A program made the position numbers and the translations under genes. The notes under the pieces were generated by a model. The model was not told the origin of the DNA. It did no database searches and saw only the letters and a list, made by a program, of their open reading frames with translations. 64,000 bases of DNA, taken from Gracilimonas sp040882225 (lineage in GTDB: Bacteria; Bacteroidota; Rhodothermia; Balneolales; Balneolaceae). Of this stretch, positions 8,289-17,342 are shown piece by piece. The first letter of the stretch is position 1, and each line of letters starts with the position of its first letter. The stretch covers positions 1 to 64,000 of the forward strand of contig JBBEBR010000011.1 in NCBI GenBank assembly GCA_040882225.1, in the 5' to 3' direction.

Positions 8289-9416
8289 TCATACCTTCTC
8301 ATCCAGCTGCTTAGCCATAGCCGGGTACCACTCCCCAAATGTATCATCGGCTATTCGTTTTCTCACCTCTTCCATCAGCCATAAATAAAAAGTGAGATTA
8401 TGCACGGAAGCCATCACCAAACCAAATATTTCATTATTCCGGATAAGATGATGCACATAAGCCATAGAATACTTGCTGCACAAGTCACTGGGAAAATCAG
8501 CATCTAATACCTCGTGATGTTCTTTCCATTTGGCATTGCGGATATTCACTTTCCCATTGCGGGTGAAAATCATCCCATTTCGGGCATTTCGGGTCGGCAT
8601 CACACAATCAAACATATCTACGCCCCGCGCCACGCATTGCAAGAGGTTAGCGGGAGTTCCCACACCCATCAGGTAACGCGCTTTTTCTTCCGGCATATGA
8701 TCCGTGTTCAGCTCGGTAAACTCATACATAAGATCAATCGGTTCACCCACGCTCAATCCTCCAATAGCGAGGCCTTCAAAATTCTGATCAGCCATAAATT
8801 TGGTCGATTCAATCCGTAAATCCTGATAAGTGCCACCCTGGATAATCCCAAACTGAGCCTGTTTATGGCCATACAATGGTTCAGTTTCTAAAAAAGCTTT
8901 TCGACCACGTTTAGCCCAGCGGTGCGTAAGTTCCATAGATGTTTTGGCGTATTCATAGCTGCTCGGGTAAGGCGGACATTCATCTAAAAGCATCATAATA
9001 TCAGAACCCAAAACGCGCTGAATTTCCACTACATTTTCGGGAGTGAATAAATGTTCGGAACCATCAATATGGCTTTTGAAATGCGCGCCTTCTTCCTCCA
9101 AAACACGATTTTCAGATAAGGAAAATATTTGGTATCCACCTGAATCGGTTAGAATCGGGCGATCCCACTGCATAAATTGATGCAATCCACCCGCTTTTCG
9201 AATGATATCACAACCTGGGCGCAAATAGAGATGGTACGTATTACCGAGAATAATCTGGGCTTTTATTGTATCAGCGAGTGTTTCTTGAGAGACCCCTTTT
9301 ACAGTTCCTAACGTACCGACGGGCATAAAAATAGGAGTTTCAATTGAACCATGATCGGTAGTAAGTTCACCAAGTCGTGCTTTTGTAGTAGTAGAAGTTC
9401 TTTTAAGCGTGTACAA
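8289..9416 (-). CDS. tgt: Queuine/preQ1 tRNA-guanine transglycosylase
   Basis: Exchanges guanine 34 of GUN-anticodon tRNAs for a queuosine precursor. Diagnostic motifs are all present: TDSGGYQIFSL with the catalytic-pocket Asp, GIIQGGTYQDLR, AIGGLSVGE, YLMGVGTP, and DCVMPTRNARNG with the nucleophilic Asp. Length 375 is normal. The zinc site is unusual. In E. coli it is C302, C304, C307 and H333; here the aligned residues are F308, S310, C313 and H339, so two cysteines are gone. Start is TTG 9416, with the following residues matching the family N-terminus. It is divergent from the sugar transferase that begins at 9511, so the 94-bp gap must hold both promoters. Confidence 0.95.
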   Translation of the reverse strand: MYTLKRTSTTTKARLGELTTDHGSIETPIFMPVGTLGTVKGVSQETLADTIKAQIILGNTYHLYLRPGCDIIRKAGGLHQFMQWDRPILTDSGGYQIFSLSENRVLEEEGAHFKSHIDGSEHLFTPENVVEIQRVLGSDIMMLLDECPPYPSSYEYAKTSMELTHRWAKRGRKAFLETEPLYGHKQAQFGIIQGGTYQDLRIESTKFMADQNFEGLAIGGLSVGEPIDLMYEFTELNTDHMPEEKARYLMGVGTPANLLQCVARGVDMFDCVMPTRNARNGMIFTRNGKVNIRNAKWKEHHEVLDADFPSDLCSKYSMAYVHHLIRNNEIFGLVMASVHNLTFYLWLMEEVRKRIADDTFGEWYPAMAKQLDEKV

Positions 9417-9510
9417 AAAATATCAGATTAAAATTTTAGATTTATGTAGCCTTTGTAAAAATGTTTATTTTGTTGCGTTCAAAATAAGGCCAAAAATTTT
9501 CGGATTCACT

Positions 9511-10920
9511 TTGTTAAACTTAAAAAGATATAGGGAAGTAATATTTACCAGTGTGCTTGATTTTTTAATCATTCTTGCGAGCTGGTTTGTACTTCATGCA
9601 TTTTACCCAAGCACAATGAATATGCTGGTGAGGGATTTTGATCTCAACTTTGTATCGGGTGGGATTATTGTAAGCTTTTACTGGCTAATTATTTTTATTG
9701 TGATGGGTTTATATAAGAAACTGTATCTCGTTTCCCGGCTCGATGAGTTTGTGAAAGTTTTCAAAGCAAGTATTTTAGGCGCGCTCATCCTGTATTTTGT
9801 CATCAATATAAACGAGAATATTTCCATTCGAGAACAGCAGGTTGTAACCACGGTGTATTGGGTTATTATCTTTTTTCTGCTGGCTATGAACAGGTTTATT
9901 GTCAGAACTATACAGCGGCTGTATGCTTTGCGGGGTAAAGGCCTCCACCGTGCCGTAATTGTAGGAACCGGCCATACAGCAAAAGCTGCTTATGATGATC
10001 TGACTCGGAATAAAATTCTTGGTATGCAGGTTTTAGGATTTATACAGGTGAACGGTAAAATGCCAGATCCGGATGTCGGTATTTCGAAGGAAGAAGTAAT
10101 CGGAAGCCTTGATCAGATTAAGGAAATTATAGCTGAAAGACAGGTTCAGGATATCTTGGTAGCTCTGGAGCCGGAACGTCGACGCGATTTAGTTGAAGTA
10201 ATTTCCAAAATTGATTTTCCTGAAATCTCCCTGAAGCTCCTCCCCGATTTTTATCAGCTGGTGAGTGGTTTAAGCAAAACCAACCAAATTTTTGGAATGC
10301 CATTGGTTGAAATTTCTCCCGAACCCATGCCGCTTTGGGAAAAGACGATTAAAAGAACGCTGGATATTTTTGTTTCCGTTTTAGTGCTTGTACTTACTTT
10401 TCCGTTACTAACTTTGATTGGTGTGGCAGTTCGTTTTAATTCCCAGGGTCCAGCAATTTACCGCCAAAAACGGGTGGGCCGAAATAGTAAACTATTTACT
10501 ATCTATAAATTCAGAACGATGTATAATGATGCGGAACGCGATAGCGGACCAACTTGGGCTCAAAAGGATGACCCCAGGGTTACACCGCTTGGCTATTGGC
10601 TCCGTAAATTACGAATGGATGAAGTTCCGCAATTCTTGAACGTTTTGATTGGTGATATGAGTTTGGTAGGCCCTCGCCCTGAAAGGCCTCATTTCGTGGA
10701 ACAATTCAGCCTGCAAATTCCCCTCTATACCCGGCGATTAAGAGTACGTCCGGGTATCACAGGCTGGGCACAGGTGAAATGGAAATACGATACTTCGCTT
10801 GATGATGTAAAAGAAAAAACTAAATTCGACCTGTTTTATATAGAAAATATTTCGCTTCGGATGGATGCTAAGATTTTAATAAATACCTTAATCACCGTTA
10901 TAAAAGGAAAAGGACATTAG
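9511..10920 (+). CDS. WcaJ-type undecaprenyl-phosphate glycosyl-1-phosphate transferase
   Basis: Integral-membrane enzyme that starts a polysaccharide repeat by moving a hexose-1-phosphate from a nucleotide sugar onto undecaprenyl phosphate. N-terminal transmembrane helices are followed by a Rossmann-like module (AVIVGTGHTAKAAYDDL) and a complete catalytic domain: KRTLDIF, GPAIYRQKRVGR, YKFRTM, the Asp-Glu dyad in RMDEVPQF, GDMSLVGPRPERP, RPGITGWAQV. The open frame runs upstream to 9409, but that would overlap the divergent tgt start. I prefer TTG 9511 (469 residues), which places the first helix correctly. The mannose synthase follows 1 nt after the stop, so they form an operon. The sugar is not predictable from sequence. 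Confidence 0.9.
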   Translation: MLNLKRYREVIFTSVLDFLIILASWFVLHAFYPSTMNMLVRDFDLNFVSGGIIVSFYWLIIFIVMGLYKKLYLVSRLDEFVKVFKASILGALILYFVININENISIREQQVVTTVYWVIIFFLLAMNRFIVRTIQRLYALRGKGLHRAVIVGTGHTAKAAYDDLTRNKILGMQVLGFIQVNGKMPDPDVGISKEEVIGSLDQIKEIIAERQVQDILVALEPERRRDLVEVISKIDFPEISLKLLPDFYQLVSGLSKTNQIFGMPLVEISPEPMPLWEKTIKRTLDIFVSVLVLVLTFPLLTLIGVAVRFNSQGPAIYRQKRVGRNSKLFTIYKFRTMYNDAERDSGPTWAQKDDPRVTPLGYWLRKLRMDEVPQFLNVLIGDMSLVGPRPERPHFVEQFSLQIPLYTRRLRVRPGITGWAQVKWKYDTSLDDVKEKTKFDLFYIENISLRMDAKILINTLITVIKGKGH

Positions 10921-10921
10921 C

Positions 10922-11650
10922 ATGCCGTCGGAGTCTTTAATTATTGTACCTACCTTTAATGAAGCCCACAACATTGGCCGCCTCCTAAAAAAGCTGATGT
11001 CTCTAAAACATGAAGTTGATGTTCTTGTTATTGATGACGGTTCTCCGGATGGCACGGCGGAAGAAGTAAGAAAAGTGCAGAACCAATTTCATGAACGGGT
11101 TTTACTGATTGAAAGGCCCGGGAAGTTGGGACTTGGAACAGCTTATGTAAAAGGATTCGATTTCGCTCTTGAAAATGGCTACACCTACATATGTGAAATG
11201 GATGCGGATTTTTCGCACGATCCCTCAGATGTAGGCAAACTCATAGATGAGGTTAAAGCCGGAAGATCGGATGTCGCAATTGGTTCAAGATATGCCAACG
11301 GAATCAGTATTATCAACTGGCCGCTTAGCCGTTTAATTTTATCCTATTGCGCCAATATTTACGCCCGTACCATTACAGGTTTACCTGTTTTTGATACTAC
11401 TGCCGGTTTCAAATGCATCCACAGAAACGTGCTTGAAACTATTTCTATAGACAGGATAAAGTCGAACGGGTATGCCTTCCAAATTGAAATTCACTTTCGG
11501 GCATGGAGAGCCGGCTTCAAACTAAGTGAGGTTTCAATTGTATTCAGAGAACGTGAAGAAGGTGTATCAAAAATGTCGAAAGCAATAGTAAGAGAAGCTA
11601 TTTGGCGAGTATGGGCCCTTAAATTCAGAAGTATTTTCGGAACTTTATAA
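10922..11650 (+). CDS. Polyprenol-phosphate mannosyltransferase (Dpm1-like GT2)
   Basis: GT2 enzyme of the dolichol/polyprenol-phosphate mannose synthase type. The order of motifs is typical: IVPTFNEAHNIGRLL, VIDDGSPDGTAEEV, ERPGKLGLGTAYVKGF, CEMDADFSHDP with the metal-binding DAD, GSRYANG, and TTAGFKCIHRNVLE. At 242 residues it is the short form without C-terminal GtrA-like helices. It begins 1 nt after the WcaJ-type gene. Product would be a lipid-linked mannose (or another hexose) donor for envelope glycosylation. Confidence 0.88.
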   Translation: MPSESLIIVPTFNEAHNIGRLLKKLMSLKHEVDVLVIDDGSPDGTAEEVRKVQNQFHERVLLIERPGKLGLGTAYVKGFDFALENGYTYICEMDADFSHDPSDVGKLIDEVKAGRSDVAIGSRYANGISIINWPLSRLILSYCANIYARTITGLPVFDTTAGFKCIHRNVLETISIDRIKSNGYAFQIEIHFRAWRAGFKLSEVSIVFREREEGVSKMSKAIVREAIWRVWALKFRSIFGTL

Positions 11651-11709
11651 AGCGTTATGCATCACAAGATGATTGCCTATATTAGCGCAGGAACAAATTA
11701 AACAGATTT

Positions 11710-12666
11710 ATGCAGTATTTAGATTTCGAACAACCTATAGCCGACCTGGAAGCTAAGATTGAAGAACTCAATAATCTTTCTAATGTTAGCGATGGTGTTC
11801 TTGATAAAGAAATTGAAAGCCTCAAAAAAAGAGTAGACAAATTACGGAAGTCTATTTTTACCAATCTTACAAGATGGCAAAAAGTGCAGCTTGCCCGCCA
11901 TCCCGACCGGCCCTACACGCTGGATTATATCGAAAGAATCACCGAAGATTTTATTGAACTCCACGGCGACCGGTATCATGCGGATGATAAAGCTATTGTT
12001 GGAGGCTTAGCTACCATCGACGGGCAATCTGTAATGATTATTGGCCACCAAAAGGGGAGAGATACCACCAGCCGAAAGTTTCGGAATTTTGGTATGGCAA
12101 ATCCTGAAGGCTACCGAAAAGCTTACCGCCTGATGAAACTGGCTGGTAAATTTGACATCCCCATTATTACCTTACTGGATACTCCAGGGGCTTTCCCGGG
12201 TTTGGAAGCCGAGGAACGCGGTCAGGCCGAAGCCATCGCCAAAAACCTGAAAATGATGGCGATGTTAGAAGTGCCTTTAATCACCGTTGTAATTGGTGAA
12301 GGCGCAAGTGGTGGTGCCATTGGTATTGGTATGGGGAATGAAGTTTATATGATGGAAAACACCTGGTACTCTGTAATATCTCCCGAATCTTGTTCTTCAA
12401 TTCTATGGAAAACCTGGGATTATAAGGAGCAGGCGGCAGCAGTTTTAAAGTTAACCGCTGTAGATTTAAAAGAGCTGAAAGTGATAGACGGTGTTATTGC
12501 AGAACCTCTTGGTGGAGCCCACCGAGATTATGAAGTTTCCGCGGCAGCCTTAAAAAAACAGGTTCTTCAAAGTTTGAAACGCCTCAAAAAGCTGAAGCCT
12601 GAAAAACTTGTAGAGCAACGCATCGACAAGTATGCTAAAATGGGTGCTTGGACAACCGCTAAATAG
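11710..12666 (+). CDS. accA: Acetyl-CoA carboxylase carboxyltransferase subunit alpha
   Basis: Alpha half of the carboxyltransferase that forms malonyl-CoA, the first step of fatty-acid synthesis. Full-length (318 residues). It has the N-terminal helical region (LDFEQPIADLEAKIEEL), the crotonase-like core with GHQKGRDT, NPEGYRKAYRLMKLA, DTPGAFPGLEAEERGQ, GEGASGGAIGIG, and YSVISPESCSSILWK. The partner accD is not in the window. The biotin ligase at the far end (63124) would charge the biotin carrier of the same enzyme. The thioesterase at 12673 follows after 6 nt. Confidence 0.97.
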   Translation: MQYLDFEQPIADLEAKIEELNNLSNVSDGVLDKEIESLKKRVDKLRKSIFTNLTRWQKVQLARHPDRPYTLDYIERITEDFIELHGDRYHADDKAIVGGLATIDGQSVMIIGHQKGRDTTSRKFRNFGMANPEGYRKAYRLMKLAGKFDIPIITLLDTPGAFPGLEAEERGQAEAIAKNLKMMAMLEVPLITVVIGEGASGGAIGIGMGNEVYMMENTWYSVISPESCSSILWKTWDYKEQAAAVLKLTAVDLKELKVIDGVIAEPLGGAHRDYEVSAAALKKQVLQSLKRLKKLKPEKLVEQRIDKYAKMGAWTTAK

Positions 12667-12672
12667 AATCGT

Positions 12673-13110
12673 GTGAAATTTCCCGATAAACGTCCGCTGG
12701 TAAAATATTCCCACTCTTTGCGAAGCCGGTATGGCGAAACTGACAAAATGGGCTATGTATATTACGGTCATTATCTGGAATATTTTGAGGTAGCCCGTAC
12801 CGAGATGATTCGCTCCTATGGCCTGTCTTATCGAGAAATGGAGGAATCGGGGATTATGCTGCCGGTAATTCATGCCGAACTGGAGTATAAAGCACCAGTT
12901 CTATATGATGAAGAAATGCAGGTTACGGTATTCATTTTTGAGATGCCGTCTGTACGTCTTCAAACATTTTACGAGGTAACAACTGCGGCTTCAGATAATG
13001 TGCATGTATTTGGAGAAGTCACTCTGTGTTTTATGGATTCCGAGACAAGGAAACCTCGTCGCGCCCCAGAATTTTTTTTAAAAGGAATACAGCAGCAACT
13101 TAAGGTATAG
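12673..13110 (+). CDS. Hotdog-fold acyl-CoA thioesterase (YbgC/4HBT family)
   Basis: Small thioesterase with the 4-hydroxybenzoyl-CoA thioesterase signature YGETDKMGYVYYGHYLEYFE (catalytic Asp in ETDKMG) and PVIHAELEYKAPVLYDEEM. Length 145 is normal. GTG start, 6 nt after accA and 2 nt before the next gene, so it is in the accA operon. It likely hydrolyses short or branched acyl-CoAs; the natural substrate is unknown. Confidence 0.87.
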   Translation: MKFPDKRPLVKYSHSLRSRYGETDKMGYVYYGHYLEYFEVARTEMIRSYGLSYREMEESGIMLPVIHAELEYKAPVLYDEEMQVTVFIFEMPSVRLQTFYEVTTAASDNVHVFGEVTLCFMDSETRKPRRAPEFFLKGIQQQLKV

Positions 13111-13112
13111 CC

Positions 13113-13583
13113 GTGTACCAGTTGCAAGCTCAAAATTTCGGGCTGTACGTGGCCATTTTATTTGGCGGTTTTACATTGATATTTGCCGCACTTGGGCCTG
13201 GAATTTTTAATTCTCAGCCGAATCCCTTTAGCTGGCAGTATTTGTTTTTCGAGGTTCTTTGTCACCAAGACTCGCTACGTTCCTTCCATATTAATAACCA
13301 GCCAATGGCAGTTTGCGCGCGGTGTTTTGGAATCTATACCGCATTTCTTTTTGGATGGTTGTTCCTTCCTGTTTTTGGCTGGTTGGGGTCTGCATCCCAA
13401 CAGAAGAAAAAAATATTTTTAATAGCAGCTATTCTCTTAAATTCGACCGATGTAATTGGCAACTATTTTAGTATTTGGTCGAATACACTTCATTCAAGAT
13501 TTTTGCTGGGTTCTTTAGTAGGTTTGGCAGTAACATTTTTTCTGGCAGAAAGTTTTTTTAACAAAATAAAATCGGAGTATTAA
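13113..13583 (+). CDS. DUF2085 membrane protein
   Basis: 156-residue membrane protein with about four helices. It has the DUF2085 hallmark: a CHQ motif (EVLCHQDSLRSF) followed by MAVCARCFGIYTAF, whose conserved cysteines and histidine look like a metal or heme site. Function of the family is unknown. GTG start at 13113, 2 nt after the thioesterase stop; the next gene begins 1 nt after its own stop. Confidence 0.8.
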   Translation: MYQLQAQNFGLYVAILFGGFTLIFAALGPGIFNSQPNPFSWQYLFFEVLCHQDSLRSFHINNQPMAVCARCFGIYTAFLFGWLFLPVFGWLGSASQQKKKIFLIAAILLNSTDVIGNYFSIWSNTLHSRFLLGSLVGLAVTFFLAESFFNKIKSEY

Positions 13584-13584
13584 A

Positions 13585-14130
13585 ATGGAAAACGAACAGG
13601 TACAACCAAGTTACTGGAATTCGGTTATTATAGCTTCACTAATTACCGCGCTCGTTGTTACAATTCTCTCGCTTATTGGCGGATACATGACACTCGGAAC
13701 CGAGCCCGTTGGCTCTTTCTTCAGCTCAGCTCAACTTTTTGGAACCCTTGCATGTTTAGTTGGCGCTATTGGCGGAGTTATTGTGAATTGGCATTATGCG
13801 AAAGAATATGACATCACCTATAAAATAGGCAAAGGAGCCTTGTTGGGAGTATTAGTTGGATTAGGAGCTACTATATTTTCAGTTATTCTGGGACAAATTT
13901 GGAATCTTATTGACCCAAGTTATACACAGGCAATAATGGATTGGAATATCGCAAATATTGAAGCGATGCAAATGCCAGAGGAAGCGAAACAGAGTACAAT
14001 AGAAGGAATGGGTGATCCCAATTCTTTCAAAACAATAGCGTTTCAAAGTTTGATATTGTTCGTTAGCCTGGGAATTATAAATGTAATTTCCGGTATGATT
14101 GGCGCTAAAATATTTGCTTCAGAAGAATAA
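13585..14130 (+). CDS. DUF4199-like four-helix membrane protein
   Basis: 181 residues with four hydrophobic helices (about 12-32, 48-66, 84-106, 150-175) and a soluble loop between helices 3 and 4 (IMDWNIANIEAMQMPEEAKQ). This is the layout of DUF4199, a Bacteroidota-specific membrane family of unknown role; the assignment is from layout and not from a strong motif. It lies 1 nt after the DUF2085 gene and 10 nt before the CPBP protease gene. Confidence 0.6.
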   Translation: MENEQVQPSYWNSVIIASLITALVVTILSLIGGYMTLGTEPVGSFFSSAQLFGTLACLVGAIGGVIVNWHYAKEYDITYKIGKGALLGVLVGLGATIFSVILGQIWNLIDPSYTQAIMDWNIANIEAMQMPEEAKQSTIEGMGDPNSFKTIAFQSLILFVSLGIINVISGMIGAKIFASEE

Positions 14131-14140
14131 AATAAAGTTG

Positions 14141-15091
14141 ATGAATCAGGAAAATATTTCGGAACAAGACGAGTACTCAGAAATCTACGAAAACCGAAAG
14201 CCGGAGCCATGGGTAGAACGTAATGGTTTCGCCCACTGGCCAATGGCTATTGCTTGGGTGATAATTGCTTTTATCGGCTTCAATATAGTCGGGGCTATCG
14301 TTGGTGTTGTAGGGGTGATGATGACCGTTGATAATCTGCAGATGGAAACCATTATGGCGGAGTTATCCACTAACTTCGATATTCTGTTTCTGGCAAATTC
14401 TTCCGGCCAAATCCTGATTATGGCGCTGGCAACTTTATTGGTTGTGAGGTTGCATGCGGTTAAAGGGGAGCGAAAACGCTTTTTGCGTTTTCAGCTATCC
14501 AAAAATGTATGGACCATAACAGGCCTCGCAGCTCTGCTGTTTGTGGTTGCTCAGCCAACTATTTTATTCCTTGGCTGGTTGAATTCATTTGTACCGGTTC
14601 CTGATAATCTTGCTGAGATGCAGGAGACAATGGCCGAAATGATTTCCAACTTCCTGAGATCCGAAAATGTGCTGTTACTTGGCGTTTTTCATATCGGAGT
14701 GGTGCCCGCAGTTTGCGAAGAAATTATGTACCGTGGATATGTGATGCGGGCTTTCGAAAAGAGCTGGGGTATAACCGCTGCTATTTTGATTTCAGGAGTG
14801 ATTTTTGGCGCATATCATTTGCAGATATCCAGCATTTTGCCCTTAGCTACGTTAGGAATTTTCCTGGCTTACGTCACCTATATCTCCAATAGTTTAGTTC
14901 CCGCAATGGTAGCTCATTTCGTGAACAATGGAGGGCAGGTTATAGCAAGTAAATTTTACCCGCAAATGCTTGATGAGAAAATTTCTCCTGACATGGATAT
15001 CCCTTACTTATTAGTTCTTGCAAGTATGATTATTACCGCAGGATTGCTTTACTTTATGCATACGCTGAAATTAAAAGACGATGATGCATGA
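14141..15091 (+). CDS. CPBP (CAAX-like) intramembrane glutamic protease
   Basis: Membrane protease of the CPBP/Rce1 type. Motif 1 is CEEIMYRGYVMRAFE with the paired glutamates and Arg; motif 2 is IFGAYHLQ, and the third conserved His lies in MVAHFVNN. The first ~30 residues are acidic and soluble, then come about eight helices. I chose ATG 14141 over the in-frame ATG 14099, which would overlap the upstream gene. It ends in an ATGA overlap with the next gene. Substrate unknown; family members process prenylated proteins or peptides, or act in bacteriocin maturation or immunity. Confidence 0.85.
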   Translation: MNQENISEQDEYSEIYENRKPEPWVERNGFAHWPMAIAWVIIAFIGFNIVGAIVGVVGVMMTVDNLQMETIMAELSTNFDILFLANSSGQILIMALATLLVVRLHAVKGERKRFLRFQLSKNVWTITGLAALLFVVAQPTILFLGWLNSFVPVPDNLAEMQETMAEMISNFLRSENVLLLGVFHIGVVPAVCEEIMYRGYVMRAFEKSWGITAAILISGVIFGAYHLQISSILPLATLGIFLAYVTYISNSLVPAMVAHFVNNGGQVIASKFYPQMLDEKISPDMDIPYLLVLASMIITAGLLYFMHTLKLKDDDA

Positions 15092-15393
15092 GTTTTTTTA
15101 CCGATCCCAAACCAAATGATATAGAAAACTGGGTTTGTGTGCTGGAAGGCAGTACAGATCTGGAAGTAGAGATGGCTAAAAACTATCTCTCCAATCTTAA
15201 TATCCCCTCCAATATTCTTTCAAAAAGAGACTCTGCTTACAGCCTAAATGTTGGGGAAATGGCGTTGGTTTACTTATACGTTCCTCTGGAGTTCGAGAAA
15301 AAAGCCCGGAAAGCATTAGATGATCTTGACTTAGATAATCCGGATTTATCCAATGAGGATTTCAGCGATCCTGATAGCGAAAAGGGAGATTAA
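15088..15393 (+). CDS. DUF2007-like putative signal-transducing protein
   Basis: 101-residue soluble protein. The N-terminal two thirds (NWVCVLEGSTDLEVEMAKNY, LNIPSNILSKRDS, ALVYLYVPLEFEKKARKAL) fit the DUF2007 fold, a ferredoxin-like domain that occurs alone or fused to zinc ribbons. The tail is acidic. Its start overlaps the protease stop (ATGA) and cdsA begins 1 nt after its stop, indicating translational coupling. Confidence 0.7.
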   Translation: MSFFTDPKPNDIENWVCVLEGSTDLEVEMAKNYLSNLNIPSNILSKRDSAYSLNVGEMALVYLYVPLEFEKKARKALDDLDLDNPDLSNEDFSDPDSEKGD

Positions 15394-15394
15394 T

Positions 15395-16216
15395 TTGAGC
15401 GAATTGCTAAAACGGGTTTTATTCGCGGTTCCAGCTGCAATTCTCTTTATTTATTTGATGTGGTTGGGCGGTTGGTATTTCAAAACCTTCATTATTTTTA
15501 TCGCTTTCTTTGTACAGCAGGAAATGATTCGCTTATTGAATGATTCCGGAAATCCACCCGATATGTTTTTCCCTTATTCCATAGGACTTTGGGTGATGCT
15601 GTTCCCGGTTTTGCCTTTCGCTTTCGAAATTGGCTTGGTTATTTTTCTGATCTTCATAACTATGCAAACCTTCAACAAAGCAGAGGAAAGTATTACTCAG
15701 CTTTCTACTACATTATTCGCTGCTTTTTATGCGCCCATTGGTTGGCTCTGTCTGATGTTGATCAGAGATTTAGGAACTCAGGAGCAAGGATTTTTACTCA
15801 CGCTCGCTGTTATGTTGATGGTTTGGGGGAGTGATGTGTTTGCATACTTCGGCGGCAAAACATTTGGGAAGCATAAACTGGCGCCGCACATTAGCCCGAA
15901 CAAAACATGGGAAGGTTTCTTCTCAGGATACTTCGGAAGTTTTTTTGGCGCTTCAATCGTGCTTTTTGCTCTGCCATTTTCATCCCCATTAACTTTGATA
16001 CAAGTACTGCCCTTTGTAGTGTTAGTGGCAACTTTTGGGCCAATCGGTGATCTGATCGAGAGTAAAATCAAGAGAAAAGCAAAGTGCAAAGATTCATCCA
16101 CGCTTTTACCGGGGCATGGCGGTTTTTTTGACCGTTTTGATGCAGTTATTCTTGCAGCTCCGGCAGGATATATTTATTTAAAAATTTTAGAAAATTTTGG
16201 TTATGTCTCATTTTGA
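15395..16216 (+). CDS. cdsA: Phosphatidate cytidylyltransferase
   Basis: Makes CDP-diacylglycerol from phosphatidate and CTP for phospholipid synthesis. Polytopic protein of 273 residues with the C-terminal CDS signature GDLIESKIKRKAKCKDSS followed by LPGHGGFFDRFDA, and the earlier WGSDVFAYFGGKTFGKHKL and ISPNKTWEGF. I use TTG 15395 as start, because the longer frame from 15353 would overlap the DUF2007 gene and adds non-conserved residues. Confidence 0.94.
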   Translation: MSELLKRVLFAVPAAILFIYLMWLGGWYFKTFIIFIAFFVQQEMIRLLNDSGNPPDMFFPYSIGLWVMLFPVLPFAFEIGLVIFLIFITMQTFNKAEESITQLSTTLFAAFYAPIGWLCLMLIRDLGTQEQGFLLTLAVMLMVWGSDVFAYFGGKTFGKHKLAPHISPNKTWEGFFSGYFGSFFGASIVLFALPFSSPLTLIQVLPFVVLVATFGPIGDLIESKIKRKAKCKDSSTLLPGHGGFFDRFDAVILAAPAGYIYLKILENFGYVSF

Positions 16217-17228
16217 CATCAGTTGGGAAGTTAAAGCACTAAAACTTAAAGAAGTATTTACCATTTCGCGGAGCTCACGATCTGAAGTTCCCAACGTTTT
16301 CATCACCCTAAAAAAGAATGGCCTTTTGGGTTATGGGGAAGCAAGCCCTAATTCCCGCTATGATGAAACTCCAGAAAAAGTAATTGAAGGCATCAAAAGT
16401 TTGCCGAATGATTTTCTGGATGAAATCAAAGACACGGAAGAATTAGCTAATAAACTTGATCAGGTTTCCGGTTTAATTCAGTCGGCTAAAACGGGCATCG
16501 AAATGGCCTGGCTTGATTGGTGGGCGAAATCACAAAATAAACCACTTTGGAAGTTATGGGGAATGGATTCTGCCGTTGGCCCGCTTACATCCTATACCAT
16601 TGGAATTGATACGCCGGAGAAGATGCAGGAGAAGATTCGAAAGGCAGAGCAGTATCCTATTTATAAAATCAAATTAGGCACCGACCACGATCGTGACTTA
16701 ATAAAAGCCATTCGGGAAGTCACCGATAAACCGCTACGCGTTGATGCTAACGAAGGCTGGAAAACCATCGCACAGGCAAAAAAAGAAATAGAATTTCTGG
16801 CTACTCAAAATGTAGAGTTGATTGAACAGCCCATGCCATCTGCGAATATTGCAGAGATGAAAGAGCTGAAGAAATGGTCTCCGCTTCCTCTTTGTGCCGA
16901 CGAAAGTTTTATCGGAGGCGAAGACCTGAACGAAATTGCCGAGGCCTTCCACGTAATCAATATTAAGCTGATGAAAATCGGCAGTCTGGTAAAAGCCCGA
17001 AAGGTGATTGAAGAAGCACACCAACTTGGATTACAAGTTATGATTGGCTGCATGATCGAAAGCTCTCTCGCCAATGCCGCCGGTGTTTTACTCGCTCTCA
17101 AAGCCGACTACGCTGATTTGGATGGTCACCTGCTGATTTCAAACGATCCCTTTGAAGGGCTGGAAGTGAATTCCAAAGGCCGGATTCATCTTTCTGACGA
17201 TCCCGGATTCGGTGTAAGTAAAAAATAA
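16203..17228 (+). CDS. L-Ala-D/L-Glu-type dipeptide epimerase (enolase superfamily)
   Basis: Epimerises dipeptides, probably for recycling murein peptides. Enolase-superfamily catalytic elements in order: YKIKLG (KxK catalytic lysine), LRVDANEGW (metal Asp), ELIEQPMP (metal Glu), LCADES (metal Asp), and NIKLMKIGS (second catalytic Lys). Length 341 is normal. ATG 16203 overlaps the cdsA stop by 14 bp; TTG 16197 is also possible. Other dipeptide specificities are possible, because the family varies. Confidence 0.85.
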   Translation: MSHFDISWEVKALKLKEVFTISRSSRSEVPNVFITLKKNGLLGYGEASPNSRYDETPEKVIEGIKSLPNDFLDEIKDTEELANKLDQVSGLIQSAKTGIEMAWLDWWAKSQNKPLWKLWGMDSAVGPLTSYTIGIDTPEKMQEKIRKAEQYPIYKIKLGTDHDRDLIKAIREVTDKPLRVDANEGWKTIAQAKKEIEFLATQNVELIEQPMPSANIAEMKELKKWSPLPLCADESFIGGEDLNEIAEAFHVINIKLMKIGSLVKARKVIEEAHQLGLQVMIGCMIESSLANAAGVLLALKADYADLDGHLLISNDPFEGLEVNSKGRIHLSDDPGFGVSKK

Positions 17229-17342
17229 ATTGTTAGCACCTCTGTAACGACCCTGTTGATCTTTAGGGATTGTTTAACAGCTCATCTCTCAGAATGTATC
17301 TCTATATTCTTTTGTTGAAATTCAAAAAAAAGAAGAAAACTA

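Noticed and set aside
9409..9510. Long N-terminal extension of the WcaJ-type gene
   Set aside because: It overlaps the divergent tgt start and adds a non-conserved cysteine-containing stretch before the first helix; TTG 9511 fits the family better.
16734..17101. Minus-strand open frames inside the epimerase gene
   Set aside because: Compositional shadows of a gene with all catalytic motifs of the enolase superfamily.
17229..17342. CTGTT/AACAG dyad and TTCTTTTG box before the TIGR01777 gene
   Set aside because: Five-base arms with a long loop and an imperfect promoter box; not better than chance.
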